A stretch of 64,000 nucleotides of DNA from Streptomyces torulosus (GCF_001419765.1 NZ_LIRK01000004.1:1-64000); one strand, 5' to 3'; shown: positions 37,207 through 46,653, counted from the first letter of the stretch. Notes: generated by a model not told the origin, from the letters alone. Numbers and translations are program-made.

Positions 37207-38172
37207 GTGTTCTCCCTCCACGAGCCCGCGTTCTTCACCCGTCTGAACGACGCCCGGCGTGTCCTCGTCGCCGGTGCCGGCGGCGGTTTCGACGTCTACG
37301 CCGGTCTGCCGCTGGCCCTCGCCCTGCGCTCGGCGGGCAAGGAGGTCCACCTCGCCAATCTCTCGTTCGCCGATCTCTTCGGCCTCGACCTGGACGTCTG
37401 GGTGGAGCAGGACGTCGCCGCCATCGGCCCCGACACCGCCTCCCGCGGCGACTACTTCCCCGAGCGCACCCTCGCCCGGTGGCTCGACCTGCACGGGATG
37501 CCCGCCACGGTGTACGCCTTCTCCCGTACGGGTGTGGCGCCGCTCAGGGACGCCTACCGCGCGCTCCTGGACCGTCTCGGCGGTGTGGACGCGATCGTGC
37601 TGGTGGACGGCGGCACCGACATCCTGATGCGTGGGGACGAGCACGGGCTCGGGACTCCGGAGGAGGACATGGCGAGCCTCGGTGCCGTCGCCGGTCTGGA
37701 CGAGGTCCCGGACCGGCTGGTGGCGTGCCTCGGCTTCGGCGTGGACGCCTACCACGGCGTCAACCACGCGCTGGTCCTGGAGAACCTGGCGGCGCTCGAC
37801 CGGGACGGCGCCTATCTGGGCGCGTTCTCGCTGCCGCGCGACAGCCGTGAGGGCGCCCTGTACCTGGACGCGGTGGCCCACGCCCAGCGGTGCACGCCGG
37901 AGTATCCGAGCATCGTCAACGGTTCCGTGGCGGCGGCCGTGCGCGGCGACTTCGGGGACGTCCGGTTCACCGAGCGGACCCGCGACAGCGAACTGTTCGT
38001 CAATCCGCTGATGGCCCTGTACTTCTGCGTGGACGCCGTCGGTCTCGCCCGCCGCAACCTCTATCTCGACCTGCTGGAGAAGACCGTCCTCACCCGGCAG
38101 ATCAGCTCCGTCATCGAGCGGTTCCGGGACGAACTGCCCCGGCAGCGCCGACCGCGTGCCTTCCCGCACTGA
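37207..38172 (+). CDS. DUF1152-domain protein
   Basis: 321 aa, GTG start. The N-terminal nucleotide-binding-like loop VLVAGAGGGFDVYAGLPLAL and the central VDAIVLVDGGTDILMRGDE fit DUF1152 (a Rossmann-like fold). LEDxxS-type residues and a C-terminal helical end complete it. No enzymatic activity has been shown for this family as far as I know. A promoter-like TAGCTT lies 5-10 nt before the start, so the mRNA may be leaderless. Confidence 0.75.
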   Translation: MFSLHEPAFFTRLNDARRVLVAGAGGGFDVYAGLPLALALRSAGKEVHLANLSFADLFGLDLDVWVEQDVAAIGPDTASRGDYFPERTLARWLDLHGMPATVYAFSRTGVAPLRDAYRALLDRLGGVDAIVLVDGGTDILMRGDEHGLGTPEEDMASLGAVAGLDEVPDRLVACLGFGVDAYHGVNHALVLENLAALDRDGAYLGAFSLPRDSREGALYLDAVAHAQRCTPEYPSIVNGSVAAAVRGDFGDVRFTERTRDSELFVNPLMALYFCVDAVGLARRNLYLDLLEKTVLTRQISSVIERFRDELPRQRRPRAFPH

Positions 38173-38201
38173 GCAGGGGGAACGGATGACACACTGACCG
38201 C

Positions 38202-39185
38202 ATGGAAGAACGCGCATTCGGTAGGTCGGGTCAGCACGCGTCCGTGGTCGGGCTCGGTACATGGCAGCTGGGCGCCGACTGGGGAGACGTCGACGACAAG
38301 GAAGCCCTGACGGTCCTGGAGGCGGCGGCCGAGGCGGGGGTGACCTTCTTCGACACCGCCGACGTCTACGGCGACGGGCGCAGCGAGCAGACCATCGCCA
38401 CGTTCCTGCGCAGCCGGCAGGACCTGCATGTGTTCGTCGCGACGAAGATGGGCCGCCGCATGGCCCAGATCCCCGAGAACTACGTCCTCGACAACTTCCG
38501 GGCCTGGAACGACCGCTCCCGCCGCAATCTGGGCGTGGACCGTCTCGACCTGGTGCAGCTGCACTGCCCGCCCACGCCGGTCTACTCCTCCGACGAGGTG
38601 TTCGACGCGCTCGACACCCTCGTCGAGGAGGAGCGCATCGCCGCGTACGGCGTCAGCGTGGAGACCTGCGCGGAGGCACTGACGGCGATCGCCCGGCCGA
38701 ATGTGGCGAGCGTGCAGATCATCCTCAACCCGTTCCGGATGAAGCCGCTCCTGGAGGTCCTCCCCGCAGCCGAGAAGGCGGGCGTCGCCATCATCGCCCG
38801 GGTGCCGCTGGCCTCGGGGCTGCTGTCGGGCAAGTACACCAAGGACACGGTCTTCGCGGAGAACGACCACCGCACCTACAACCGGCACGGCGAGTCCTTC
38901 GACCAGGGCGAGACCTTCTCCGGTGTCGACTACGAGACGGGCGTCGAGGCCGCGGTGGAGTTCGCCGGGCTGGCGCCCGAGGGCTTCACGCCGGCCCAGC
39001 TGGCGCTGCGCTGGATCATCCAGCTGCCGGGGGTCACCACCGTGATCCCGGGTGCCCGCACGCCCGAGCAGGCGCGGGCCAACGCTGCCGCCGCCGCGCT
39101 GCCGGCGCTCTCGGACGAGACGCTCACCGCGATCCGGGACCTGTACGACCGGCGCGTCAAGGACCAGGTCGAGGGCCGCTGGTAG
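38202..39185 (+). CDS. Aldo/keto reductase
   Basis: 327 aa. The catalytic tetrad is complete: D51 and Y56 (FFDTADVYGDG), K82 (VFVATKMGR), H121 (LVQLHCP). The NADPH site is at the C-terminus (PGARTPEQARANAAAA). It resembles the YajO/IolS-like AKR13 group. The substrate is likely an aldehyde or sugar. It is 29 nt after the DUF1152 gene and may be co-transcribed with it. Confidence 0.9.
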   Translation: MEERAFGRSGQHASVVGLGTWQLGADWGDVDDKEALTVLEAAAEAGVTFFDTADVYGDGRSEQTIATFLRSRQDLHVFVATKMGRRMAQIPENYVLDNFRAWNDRSRRNLGVDRLDLVQLHCPPTPVYSSDEVFDALDTLVEEERIAAYGVSVETCAEALTAIARPNVASVQIILNPFRMKPLLEVLPAAEKAGVAIIARVPLASGLLSGKYTKDTVFAENDHRTYNRHGESFDQGETFSGVDYETGVEAAVEFAGLAPEGFTPAQLALRWIIQLPGVTTVIPGARTPEQARANAAAAALPALSDETLTAIRDLYDRRVKDQVEGRW

Positions 39186-39354
39186 GTCCGGCCGCCCGGC
39201 GCCGCGGGACAGTCACGCCGCGGGACAGTCACGCAGGCAGACGCTCGGGAGGCGGCGCTCTCGCCGCCTCCCGAGCGTCAGTGCCTCACCGCGCCGCGTC
39301 GTGCTTCGTGGTGCGGCGTGATGCCGCCCTGTGCGGGCGTCGTGCGGGTGGACG

Positions 39355-39783
39355 TCAGATGCGTCCGCCGGTGAGCCGGGTCAGCGGGCCGTGCACATGG
39401 CGTTCCGACCGGCGTCCGGCCAGGTAGGAGGCGGCGGTCAGTGCGGTCAGCCCCGCGCCCACACCCGCGGCGACGAGCTTGCGGTGGGCGAGGACGGTCA
39501 CCGCCGTCCGGGCGGTGGCGGCCACCTGACCCGAAGCCTGAACGACCGCCTGGCGGCCCGCCTCGACACCCTTGACCGCGCTGTGCACGGCGCTGTTCGC
39601 GGTGTCGGCCGCACGTCCGGCCCCGTTCTTGGCGGCTGACGCGGTGTCACCCGCCTTGTCGGCGGCCTTCTTGGCGGTCCCGGTGGCCGGGGCGGTCGCC
39701 TTGTCGGCGGTCCGGCGCGCCTTCGCGGCGGCCGTCTCGGCGGACGAGGTGCTCTCGTTGGTGTCGTTGTTGGTTCGGCTCAT
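39355..39783 (-). CDS. Ala/Lys-rich small membrane protein (stress-protein-like)
   Basis: 142 aa from the ATG at 39783. A Thr/Ser-rich start is followed by ~90 residues of Ala, Lys, Asp and Thr in amphipathic repeats (AAAKARRTADKATAPATGTA, KKAADKAGDTASAAKNGAGR), resembling LEA-like hydrophilins. One hydrophobic segment (LVAAGVGAGLTALTAASYLA) near the C-terminus anchors it. No named family is recognised. The composition suggests a stress or envelope role, which is inference. Confidence 0.65.
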   Translation of the reverse strand: MSRTNNDTNESTSSAETAAAKARRTADKATAPATGTAKKAADKAGDTASAAKNGAGRAADTANSAVHSAVKGVEAGRQAVVQASGQVAATARTAVTVLAHRKLVAAGVGAGLTALTAASYLAGRRSERHVHGPLTRLTGGRI

Positions 39784-39890
39784 GGAATCCGCGTTGCCGC
39801 TCACCGCGTGGGCAAACACATCGCGTCCACATCCATGGCCAACGCCTTCGTCGCGCACCGCCCCGCCGTCCGCCGGGGCACCCCCGTGCC

Positions 39891-39905
39891 ATAAGATCAG
39901 CTTAT
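39891..39905. promoter_or_regulatory. ATAAG/CTTAT dyad
   Basis: ATAAG and CTTAT flank a 5-nt centre (ATCAG) in the divergent region between the stress-like protein and the FprA-like reductase. It is short but stands out in this GC-rich DNA. Possible operator. Confidence 0.35.
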
Positions 39906-39931
39906 GAGGTCATAGACCCGACCCCCGTACC

Positions 39932-39952
39932 AGGTAAGGCTTGCCTTAGTTT
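39932..39952 (+). promoter_or_regulatory. Iron-box-like palindrome upstream of the FprA-like gene
   Basis: TAAGGC (39935-39940), TT, GCCTTA (39943-39948) is a perfect dyad with flanking AGG and GTTTAGG. It resembles the DtxR/IdeR/DmdR iron-box pattern TTAGGTTAGGCTnACCTAA. It lies 50-65 bp upstream of the reductase start at 39999, so iron repression of that gene is likely. Confidence 0.6.
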
Positions 39953-39998
39953 AGGGTTGCCGTCGAGTCGCTTTTCTCCGCTCGAAGGGAACCTGAAC

Positions 39999-41363
39999 AT
40001 GCCCCGCCCTCTGCGGGTAGCCATTGTCGGAGCCGGCCCGGCCGGTATCTACGCCGCCGACGCGCTGCTGAAGTCCGACGTTGCCGCCGAGCCCGGTGTC
40101 TCCATCGACCTCTTCGAGCGGATGCCCGCCCCGTTCGGACTGATCCGCTACGGCGTGGCCCCCGACCACCCCCGCATCAAGGGCATCATCACCGCCCTGC
40201 ACCAGGTGCTCGACAAGCCGCAGATCCGTCTCTTCGGCAACGTCGACTACCCGTCGGACATCAACCTCGACGACCTGCGTGCCTTCTACGACGCGGTGAT
40301 CTTCTCCACGGGCGCCACGGCCGACCGGGCGCTCGACATCCCCGGCATCGACCTCGACGGCTCGTACGGCGCGGCCGACTTCGTCTCCTGGTACGACGGC
40401 CACCCGGACGTGCCGCGCACCTGGCCGCTGGAGGCCGAGAAGGTCGCCGTCCTCGGCGTCGGCAACGTCGCGCTCGACGTGGCCCGCGTCCTCGCCAAGA
40501 CGGCCGACGAGCTGCTGCCGACGGAGATCCCGCCGAACGTCTACGACGGTCTGAAGGCCAACAAGGCGCTGGAGGTCCACGTCTTCGGCCGACGCGGTCC
40601 CGCCCAGGCCAAGTTCTCCCCGATGGAGCTGCGGGAGCTGGACCACTCCCCCAACATCGAGGTCATCGTCGACCCCGAGGACATCGACTACGACGAGGGG
40701 TCGATCGCGACCCGGCGCGGCAACAAGCAGGCCGACATGGTCGCCAAGACCCTGGAGAACTGGGCGATCCGCGACACCGGCGACCGCCCGCACAAACTGT
40801 TCCTGCACTTCTTCGAGTCCCCCACCGAGATCCTCGGCGAGGACGGCAAGGTCGTCGGCCTGCGCACCGAGCGCACCGCCCTCGACGGCACCGGCAACGT
40901 CAAGGGCACCGGCGAGTTCAAGGACTGGGACGTCACCGCGGTCTACCGCGCCGTCGGTTACCTCTCCGACAAGCTGCCCAAGCTGCCCTGGGACCTCGAG
41001 TCGGGCACCGTCCCGGACGCGGGCGGCCGGGTCGTCCAGGAGACCGGCGAGCACCTGACGTCGACGTACGTCACCGGCTGGATCCGGCGCGGCCCCGTCG
41101 GCCTCATCGGGCACACCAAGGGCGACGCCAACGAGACGGTCGCCAACCTGCTGGACGACTTCGCCAACGGCCGTCTGCAGGAGCCCTCCGCCCCGGCGCC
41201 GGAGGCCGTGGACGCGTTCCTCGCTGAGCGCGAGGTGCGCTTCACGACGTGGGAGGGCTGGTACAAGCTGGACGCCGCCGAGAAGGCGCTGGGCGAGCCG
41301 CAGGGCCGCGAGCGCGTGAAGATCGTCGAGCGTGAGGACATGCTGCGGGAGAGCGGCGCGTAA
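39999..41363 (+). CDS. Ferredoxin/flavodoxin-NADP+ reductase, FprA/adrenodoxin-reductase type
   Basis: 454 aa from the ATG at 39999 (GAAGGGA upstream). The FAD-binding motif VAIVGAGPAGIYAADALL opens the protein, followed by PAPFGLIRYGVAPDHPRIKG. The NADP site is VAVLGVGNVALDVARVLAKT, and FGRRGPAQAKFSPMELREL and the C-terminal GWIRRGPVGLIGHTKGDANE are typical of mycobacterial FprA. It passes electrons from NADPH to ferredoxin for P450s or Fe-S assembly. The iron-box upstream suggests higher expression under iron limitation. Confidence 0.93.
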   Translation: MPRPLRVAIVGAGPAGIYAADALLKSDVAAEPGVSIDLFERMPAPFGLIRYGVAPDHPRIKGIITALHQVLDKPQIRLFGNVDYPSDINLDDLRAFYDAVIFSTGATADRALDIPGIDLDGSYGAADFVSWYDGHPDVPRTWPLEAEKVAVLGVGNVALDVARVLAKTADELLPTEIPPNVYDGLKANKALEVHVFGRRGPAQAKFSPMELRELDHSPNIEVIVDPEDIDYDEGSIATRRGNKQADMVAKTLENWAIRDTGDRPHKLFLHFFESPTEILGEDGKVVGLRTERTALDGTGNVKGTGEFKDWDVTAVYRAVGYLSDKLPKLPWDLESGTVPDAGGRVVQETGEHLTSTYVTGWIRRGPVGLIGHTKGDANETVANLLDDFANGRLQEPSAPAPEAVDAFLAEREVRFTTWEGWYKLDAAEKALGEPQGRERVKIVEREDMLRESGA

Positions 41364-41521
41364 GGATCCGCCGGGAGCCTCAGGGGGAGACTGTGCGTCA
41401 TGGGTCGGCTGCGGGTGCTCCGTGGCTGGTCGCGCAGTTCCCCACGCCCCCAGAAGCGGTCGCAGACCTTGGTGAAAAACGGTGCGCGGCGGTGAAGTGG
41501 GAGTGTCTAGGCTTCTGCGGC

Positions 41522-42052
41522 GTGGACGACTTGACTGAAGGACTGCGGATACGGCCGGGCGCCCTCACCGACGCGCCGGCCGTGCTGGACATGCTCGACG
41601 GGGCCGTGGCCTGGATGAACGCCCGGGGCAACACCGAGCAGTGGGGCACGATCCCGTACTCGCGGCGGCCCGACGGGGTGGAGCGGATCGAGCGGTACAT
41701 GACGGAGAACGCCCCGCACATCGCGGAGCGGGACGGCACCCCGGTCGGCGCGCTGGTCCTGGACTCCGGGCCCAGCCCGCAGATGCCGATCGCACCGGCC
41801 GACGAGCCCGAGGTGTACGTGCGGCTGCTGATCTCCGACCGGAGGCGGGCCGGACAGGGCATCGGGGCGGCCCTGCTCGCCCACGCCGTCGAGGAGACCC
41901 GGCGGGCCGGTGTGGAGCTGCTGCGGGTCGACTGCTGGGCGGGCGGCGGAGGCGAACTCGTCGCGTTCTACGAGCGCAACGGCTTCACGCCCACCGAGCG
42001 CTTCCTGTCCGGCACCTGGCCGGGACAGGTACTGGCCCGGCGGGTCCGCTGA
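41522..42052 (+). CDS. GNAT-family N-acetyltransferase
   Basis: 176 aa from the GTG at 41522. The acetyl-CoA loop is RRRAGQGIGAALLAHAVEET, and FYERNGFTPTERF is the typical end of the fold. No RBS is visible, but TAGGCT lies 8 nt upstream, so the gene is probably transcribed as a leaderless mRNA, which is common in Streptomyces. The frame extends up to 41393 without support. Substrate unknown. Confidence 0.82.
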   Translation: MDDLTEGLRIRPGALTDAPAVLDMLDGAVAWMNARGNTEQWGTIPYSRRPDGVERIERYMTENAPHIAERDGTPVGALVLDSGPSPQMPIAPADEPEVYVRLLISDRRRAGQGIGAALLAHAVEETRRAGVELLRVDCWAGGGGELVAFYERNGFTPTERFLSGTWPGQVLARRVR

Positions 42053-42081
42053 CGGGCCCCGCGGAGGCATAAGCTCGGAAG

Positions 42082-42702
42082 ATGGCCAAGTACATCGACG
42101 TGCACCCCGACAACCCCCAGCCGCGCGCCATCGGGCAGGTGGCCGAGAGCGTCCGTCAGGGTGGGCTCATCGTCTATCCGACGGACTCGTGTTTCGCGCT
42201 GGGCTGCCAGCTGGGCAGTCGTGACGGCATCGAACGGATCCGTACGATCCGCCGGCTCGACGACCGCCACCACTTCACCCTCGTGTGCCAGAACTTCGCA
42301 CAGCTGGGCCAGTTCGTGCACGTCGACAACGACGTGTTCCGCGCCGTCAAGGCGTCGACGCCCGGCAGCTACACGTTCATCCTCCCCGCCACCCGGGAGG
42401 TGCCGCGCAAGCTGCTCCACCCGAAGAAACGAACCGTCGGAGTGCGCATCCCCGACCACCGGGTGGCCCAGGCCCTGCTCGCGGAGCTGGGTGAGCCGCT
42501 GGTCTCCAGCACCCTGCTGCTCCCCGACGAGGAGGAGCCGCTGACTCAGGGCTGGGAGATCAAGGAGCGGCTCGATCACCAGGTCGACGCCGTGGTGGAC
42601 TCCGGGGACTGCGGTACCGAGCCCACGACCGTGATCGACTTCTCCAGCGGGGAGGCCGAGATCATCCGCAAGGGAGCGGGCGACATCTCACGGTTCGAGT
42701 GA
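42082..42702 (+). CDS. YciO/Sua5/YrdC-family protein
   Basis: 206 aa, single YrdC domain without the C-terminal Sua5 extension. It has VYPTDSCFALGCQLGSRDGI (the nucleotide-pocket start), KASTPGSYTFILPATREVPR and KKRTVGVRIPDH. Length and sequence fit the YciO branch more than true threonylcarbamoyl-AMP synthase (TsaC). It may bind tRNA or ATP/threonine. It follows the GNAT gene by 29 nt. Confidence 0.85.
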   Translation: MAKYIDVHPDNPQPRAIGQVAESVRQGGLIVYPTDSCFALGCQLGSRDGIERIRTIRRLDDRHHFTLVCQNFAQLGQFVHVDNDVFRAVKASTPGSYTFILPATREVPRKLLHPKKRTVGVRIPDHRVAQALLAELGEPLVSSTLLLPDEEEPLTQGWEIKERLDHQVDAVVDSGDCGTEPTTVIDFSSGEAEIIRKGAGDISRFE

Positions 42703-42736
42703 CCGGGGCGGACGGCCGGCGCCGCACGGCGGTGGC

Positions 42737-43825
42737 TCAGGTCTGGCGCAGCGGCTCGTACTCCTCGGCGCTGAGCCCGAACGTCCAGGCCACTCCCTCG
42801 CGGGCCGTCCGCGTCGTCGGAGGCACCCGGAGCCAGTAGGTGCGGCTCGTGCCGTCGGGCTCCGGGGTGGAGTTGACGACCTCCACCATCACCACGTCCT
42901 CGTCGCCGGGCAGTTCCACACGCCAGAGCACGCCCGTCTCGTCCCGGTCCACCGGCTTCGCGCCCGACTCCTCCAGGTAGCGGTCGTAGCCGTAGTGCTC
43001 CAGCATGACGCGGCGCAGCTCGGCGTTCTCCTCGTCGCGGATGCGCGCGGGCGTGAGCGCGGTCAGGGAGTCGAGGAACTCGCCGGGTACGGGCAGCCCG
43101 CGCCAGGCGTGCAGGGCGAAGCCGTCGGAGTAGGCGAGGGCGGGGCCGTCACCCCGGTCCAGCCGGCCCGCCTCGTCCCGGTGCAGCTCGGTGGGGCGCT
43201 CGGCGACGACCGCCACGTTCTCGTAGGGCCACCACCAGCCCGCCGTGCGGGCGACCTCGGCGAGTCCGTCGAGGCCCGGGGACGAGTCGGGCGTGTCGTG
43301 CCCGGCGCTCGTGTCGGAGGCCGGCGCGGTGCCGGTGGCGTCCAGGTCGTCGAAAGCGGCGAGCCAGGCCGCGTCGTGCTGGCCGAGGACCGCGTCCAGG
43401 AGGAGGAGCCGGACACGGGTCTCCTCCTTGCGGTCGTCCGGGGCCAGGGCCTCGACCACGCCGGTGCGGACGCGGTCGACGAGCGGCCGGGTGGTCTCCC
43501 ACAGGTCCGCGCCGGTCGCCCGCCAGTGGTCGCTCCAGCCCGCCGGGCCCAGACGGGTGTGCAGCAGGCCGCGCGCGGCGGCGACCGGGCGGTTGCGGAC
43601 GGCGTCACGGACGCTCGCCCCGGTGCCGGTCACCGCCTCGCCGCCCTCGGTCGGTGTCCCCGACAGCAGGCGCACCGCCTCCAGCGGCGAGCGGACCCAC
43701 ACGATCCGCTCGGGCTCCGGCAGCCCGGCCCGCCGGTAGGCGAGCCGTACGCCCGCCTCGGTCCGTGCCCTGTCACCGGCCCCCGTGGCCGCCGCCACCG
43801 CACGCCAACTCGTCCGCTCCGTCAC
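42737..43825 (-). CDS. DUF6745-type protein
   Basis: 362 aa from the GTG at 43825, which has a strong AGGAGG; an ATG at 43846 lies upstream of that RBS. Landmarks: ARTEAGVRLAYRRAGLPEPE at the N-terminus, WWWPYENVAVVAERPTELHR, and GPALAYSDGFALHAWRGLPV, as in DUF6745 proteins that often sit near LRR or STM401x genes. The C-terminal part (WRVELPGDEDVVMVEVVNST) is beta-rich. No catalytic motif is evident. It lies downstream of the 108-aa gene and divergent from the STM4015-STM4011 operon. Confidence 0.65.
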   Translation of the reverse strand: MTERTSWRAVAAATGAGDRARTEAGVRLAYRRAGLPEPERIVWVRSPLEAVRLLSGTPTEGGEAVTGTGASVRDAVRNRPVAAARGLLHTRLGPAGWSDHWRATGADLWETTRPLVDRVRTGVVEALAPDDRKEETRVRLLLLDAVLGQHDAAWLAAFDDLDATGTAPASDTSAGHDTPDSSPGLDGLAEVARTAGWWWPYENVAVVAERPTELHRDEAGRLDRGDGPALAYSDGFALHAWRGLPVPGEFLDSLTALTPARIRDEENAELRRVMLEHYGYDRYLEESGAKPVDRDETGVLWRVELPGDEDVVMVEVVNSTPEPDGTSRTYWLRVPPTTRTAREGVAWTFGLSAEEYEPLRQT

Positions 43826-43891
43826 GCCGTTCCTCCTGGATGTCATGTCCGGTCCCGATGTCCTGTGCCCTGCCCCCTCGGCCGCCGCGGT

Positions 43892-44218
43892 TCAGTCCGC
43901 GACGATCCGCACCGAACCCGGCACGTACTCGCGCTGGCGCACGACCCGGTACCAGCCCTTCGGCAGGGAGATGGGCGCGTGCTCCTCGTGGACGACCCGG
44001 GCGCCCTCCGGGACGTGCAGCAGCATCGGGCCGAAGGCGTCCGTCTCTCGGATGAGGCGGCCGGGGCCGACGACGGCGTGGGCGTGTCCGGTGACCTCGC
44101 CGAGGGCGAGGACGAGCCGGCCCCGTCCGTCGCGCGGTTCCGACGCGGCGTCACGCGCCGTGTCGGGCACGGCGGTCTCCGCGATCGGCGCGATGAGGAC
44201 GTCTCCTTGCCGGTACAT
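43892..44218 (-). CDS. Small conserved-looking protein (MYRQGDVLIAPI)
   Basis: 108 aa, ATG at 44218 with GGGAGGGAG upstream. MYRQGDVLIAPI, LALGEVTGHAHAVVG and HVPEGARVVHEEHAPISLPK describe a beta-rich fold with several His residues (GHAHA, HVPEG, HEEH), which could bind metal. The pairing with DUF6745 66 nt downstream is close. I do not know a named family or function. It may be functionally tied to the divergent STM401x operon. Confidence 0.6.
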   Translation of the reverse strand: MYRQGDVLIAPIAETAVPDTARDAASEPRDGRGRLVLALGEVTGHAHAVVGPGRLIRETDAFGPMLLHVPEGARVVHEEHAPISLPKGWYRVVRQREYVPGSVRIVAD

Positions 44219-44264
44219 GGGTCTCCCTCCCGTCGGGGCACTCGCTGTGCTCCGGATGGAAAGG

Positions 44265-44382
44265 ACCGTAGAGGCAGGCACTGACAATCGCCCCGGACGC
44301 GGTGTCTTCAGCCCCAGTTCACGGGGCCTGTCCACAAGGAACGGGGTCCGCTGTCCGCGTTGTCAGAGGGGCTTGGTAGAAC
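44265..44382. promoter_or_regulatory. Divergent promoter region with mirrored TTGTCA-N11-TA elements
   Basis: Leftward: TTGTCA (complement of 44282-44287), 11 bp, TACGGT (complement of 44265-44270). Rightward: TTGTCA at 44360-44365, 11 bp, TAGAAC at 44377-44382. The same seven-base TTGTCAG core and spacing on both strands suggest one factor controls both transcription units. The 11-bp spacing is not a standard HrdB promoter. Confidence 0.35.
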
Positions 44383-44484
44383 TCCCCTACCCGACGGCGC
44401 CGTGCGCGCCCCGGGGAGCAACGGGGGGATCCGCGCACGGGCTCGGGTCCCGCCCACCGACATGGAACGAAGGGGCGGGCACAC

Positions 44485-45453
44485 ATGACCATCGGAAGCC
44501 ACTTGCGGGAGTTCCACGACCTGCCCGTCGTCCAGTTCCCCGACTCGGTGAAGGGACCCGAGGGCACCGGTCAGCTGCCCGCTCCGGGGGAGGTCGCCTG
44601 GTCCGTCGCCGTGGACTCGTACGAGAGCGACGAGGCGTGGGAGGACGCGTTCGCGCGGTTCCTCGCCTCGATCGACACCACGAAGGTGCGGGCGCTGGTC
44701 GTGGGCGCGTGGAGCGACGCGTACGACAGCGGGCCCGAGTCGGTGATCGAGGCCCTGGTGGCGGCGAAGGACCGGCTGCCCGCGCTGCGCGCCCTGTTCC
44801 TCGGCGACATCGTGATGGAGGAGTGCGAGATCTCCTGGATCAACCAGGGCGATGTCGGCCCGCTGCTCGCGGCCTTCACGGAGCTGGAGGAGTTCGGTGT
44901 GCGCGGCGGTCAGGGGCTCGTGTTCCCGGTGCTGCGTCATGAGCGGCTGCGGAAGCTGACCGTCGAGACCGGCGGCATGCCCGTCGAGGCGGTGCGCGGT
45001 GTCGCGGCGAGTGATCTGCCGGCCCTCGTCCACCTCGACCTGTGGCTGGGCACGTCCGAGTACGGCGGTGACTCCGAGGTGGCCGACCTGGCGCCGATCC
45101 TGGCGGGCACCCGGCTGCCCTCCCTCAGGCATCTGGCGCTGCGCAACAGCGAGATGCAGGACGACATCTGCACGGCGCTGGCCTCCGCCCCGGTGGTGGC
45201 CCGCCTGGAGGTCCTCGACGTGTCGATGGGCGTCCTCACCGACGACGGCGCGACCGCGCTGCTCACCGGGCAGCCGCTCACCCACCTCACGACGCTGGAC
45301 CTGCACCACAACTACCTCAGCTCGGCGATACGCGACCGTCTGCGGGACTCCCTGGAGGCCGAGGGCGTCCAGGTGGACGTCGACCCGGACGACGCGGACT
45401 CCGACGAGGACGACGACGGCACGGTCTGGCGCTTCGTCGCGGTCGGCGAGTAG
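44485..45453 (+). CDS. STM4015-family leucine-rich-repeat protein
   Basis: 322 aa. The N-terminus (HLREFHDLPVVQFPDSVKGP) and the family's WSVAVDSYESDEAWEDAFARF match STM4015 proteins. The C-terminal half has ribonuclease-inhibitor-like LRRs (LRHLALRNSEMQDDICTALA, LEVLDVSMGVLTDDGATALL, LTTLDLHHNYLSSAIRD). It probably acts as a binding scaffold in the cytosol. It is first of five co-directional genes (STM4015-4014-4013-4012-4011). Function unknown. Confidence 0.85.
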   Translation: MTIGSHLREFHDLPVVQFPDSVKGPEGTGQLPAPGEVAWSVAVDSYESDEAWEDAFARFLASIDTTKVRALVVGAWSDAYDSGPESVIEALVAAKDRLPALRALFLGDIVMEECEISWINQGDVGPLLAAFTELEEFGVRGGQGLVFPVLRHERLRKLTVETGGMPVEAVRGVAASDLPALVHLDLWLGTSEYGGDSEVADLAPILAGTRLPSLRHLALRNSEMQDDICTALASAPVVARLEVLDVSMGVLTDDGATALLTGQPLTHLTTLDLHHNYLSSAIRDRLRDSLEAEGVQVDVDPDDADSDEDDDGTVWRFVAVGE

Positions 45454-45485
45454 CGGGCGCGGCACAGGGTTTCGGGGGGTTCGAG

Positions 45486-46653
45486 GTGAGGGGGGTCGGT
45501 GTGTCCGGTCGGACCGGCGCGGGTGCGGGCCCGTTCAGGTGGGCGGTCGTGGGCAACGGCGAGAACCGCCGGGTCGGGCTGTTCGTCGCGGCGGCGGAGG
45601 CCGCGGGCATGGGGACGCCGCGGGTGGTCGAGTGGCGGGACGTCCTGCGCGACGGCGGCCATGAGTTCGCCGACGACGAGGTCGTACGGCTGGACTCGCC
45701 GGGCGAGAACGCCGAGGTGGACCGGCTGCTGCGCGGCGTCGACGATCCGACGCGCGTGGAGGGCTCGGCCACCTGGTACGGGCGTTTCCTGGACGCGGTC
45801 GGGTCGTTGCGGGGCGGGATGCGGCTGGACGATCCGGCGGATCTGGCGGTGCTGTTCGACAAGCGGCTCTGCCACGCCCGGCTCGACGCGGCGGGCGTCC
45901 CGGTGCCGCCCTCGCCCACCTCGGGGGGTCACACGACGGTGCGTGGCTGGGACGACGTACGGGCACTGATGCGGGAGCACGGCATGCCGCGTGTCTTCGT
46001 GAAGCCCGCGCACGGCTCCTCCGCGTCGGGTGTGCTGGCCGTCGAGTCGTCGGCGAGCGGCCGGATCCGGGCCACCACCTCGGTGGAGGTGGCGGCGGAC
46101 GGCCGGCTGCGCGCCCCGCTCCGGCTGCACAACTCGCTGCGGGTGCGCCGGTACACCGACGAACGCGAGATCGCCGGCATCGTCGACGCCCTCGCACCGG
46201 ACGGGCTGCACCTCGAGCGGTGGCTGCCGAAGGCATCCGCCCAGGGCAGGTCCGCGGATCTGCGGGTGCTGGTCGTGGCGGGCCGGGCCACCCACGCCGT
46301 GGTCCGCACCAGCCGCTTCCCGATGACCAATCTCCATCTCGGCGGCGCGCGGGGCGATCTGACGTCGGTCGTCGACGCGGCGGGCGACCGCTGGCGCCAG
46401 GCCCTCGACATCTGTGAGCGGGCCGCCGCGTGCTTCCCGGACACCCTGAGCGTCGGGGTGGATCTGCTCCCCGCCATCGGCTGGCGCCGGTTCGCCGTCG
46501 GCGAGGTCAACGCCTTCGGCGATCTGCTGCCCCGGCTGACCGGCCTGCCCGGCGGCCCCGCGGAGGGCCTGGACACCTACACGGCGCAGATCGCGGCCGT
46601 ACGGGACCGGTTGCCGTCGGCGCTCTCGCACCGCCCCCAGGCAAGGAAAGACC

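Noticed and set aside
44219-44484. Riboswitch in the divergent STM4015 leader
   Set aside because: No known riboswitch core was recognised; only short GC-rich dyads and promoter-like elements are visible.
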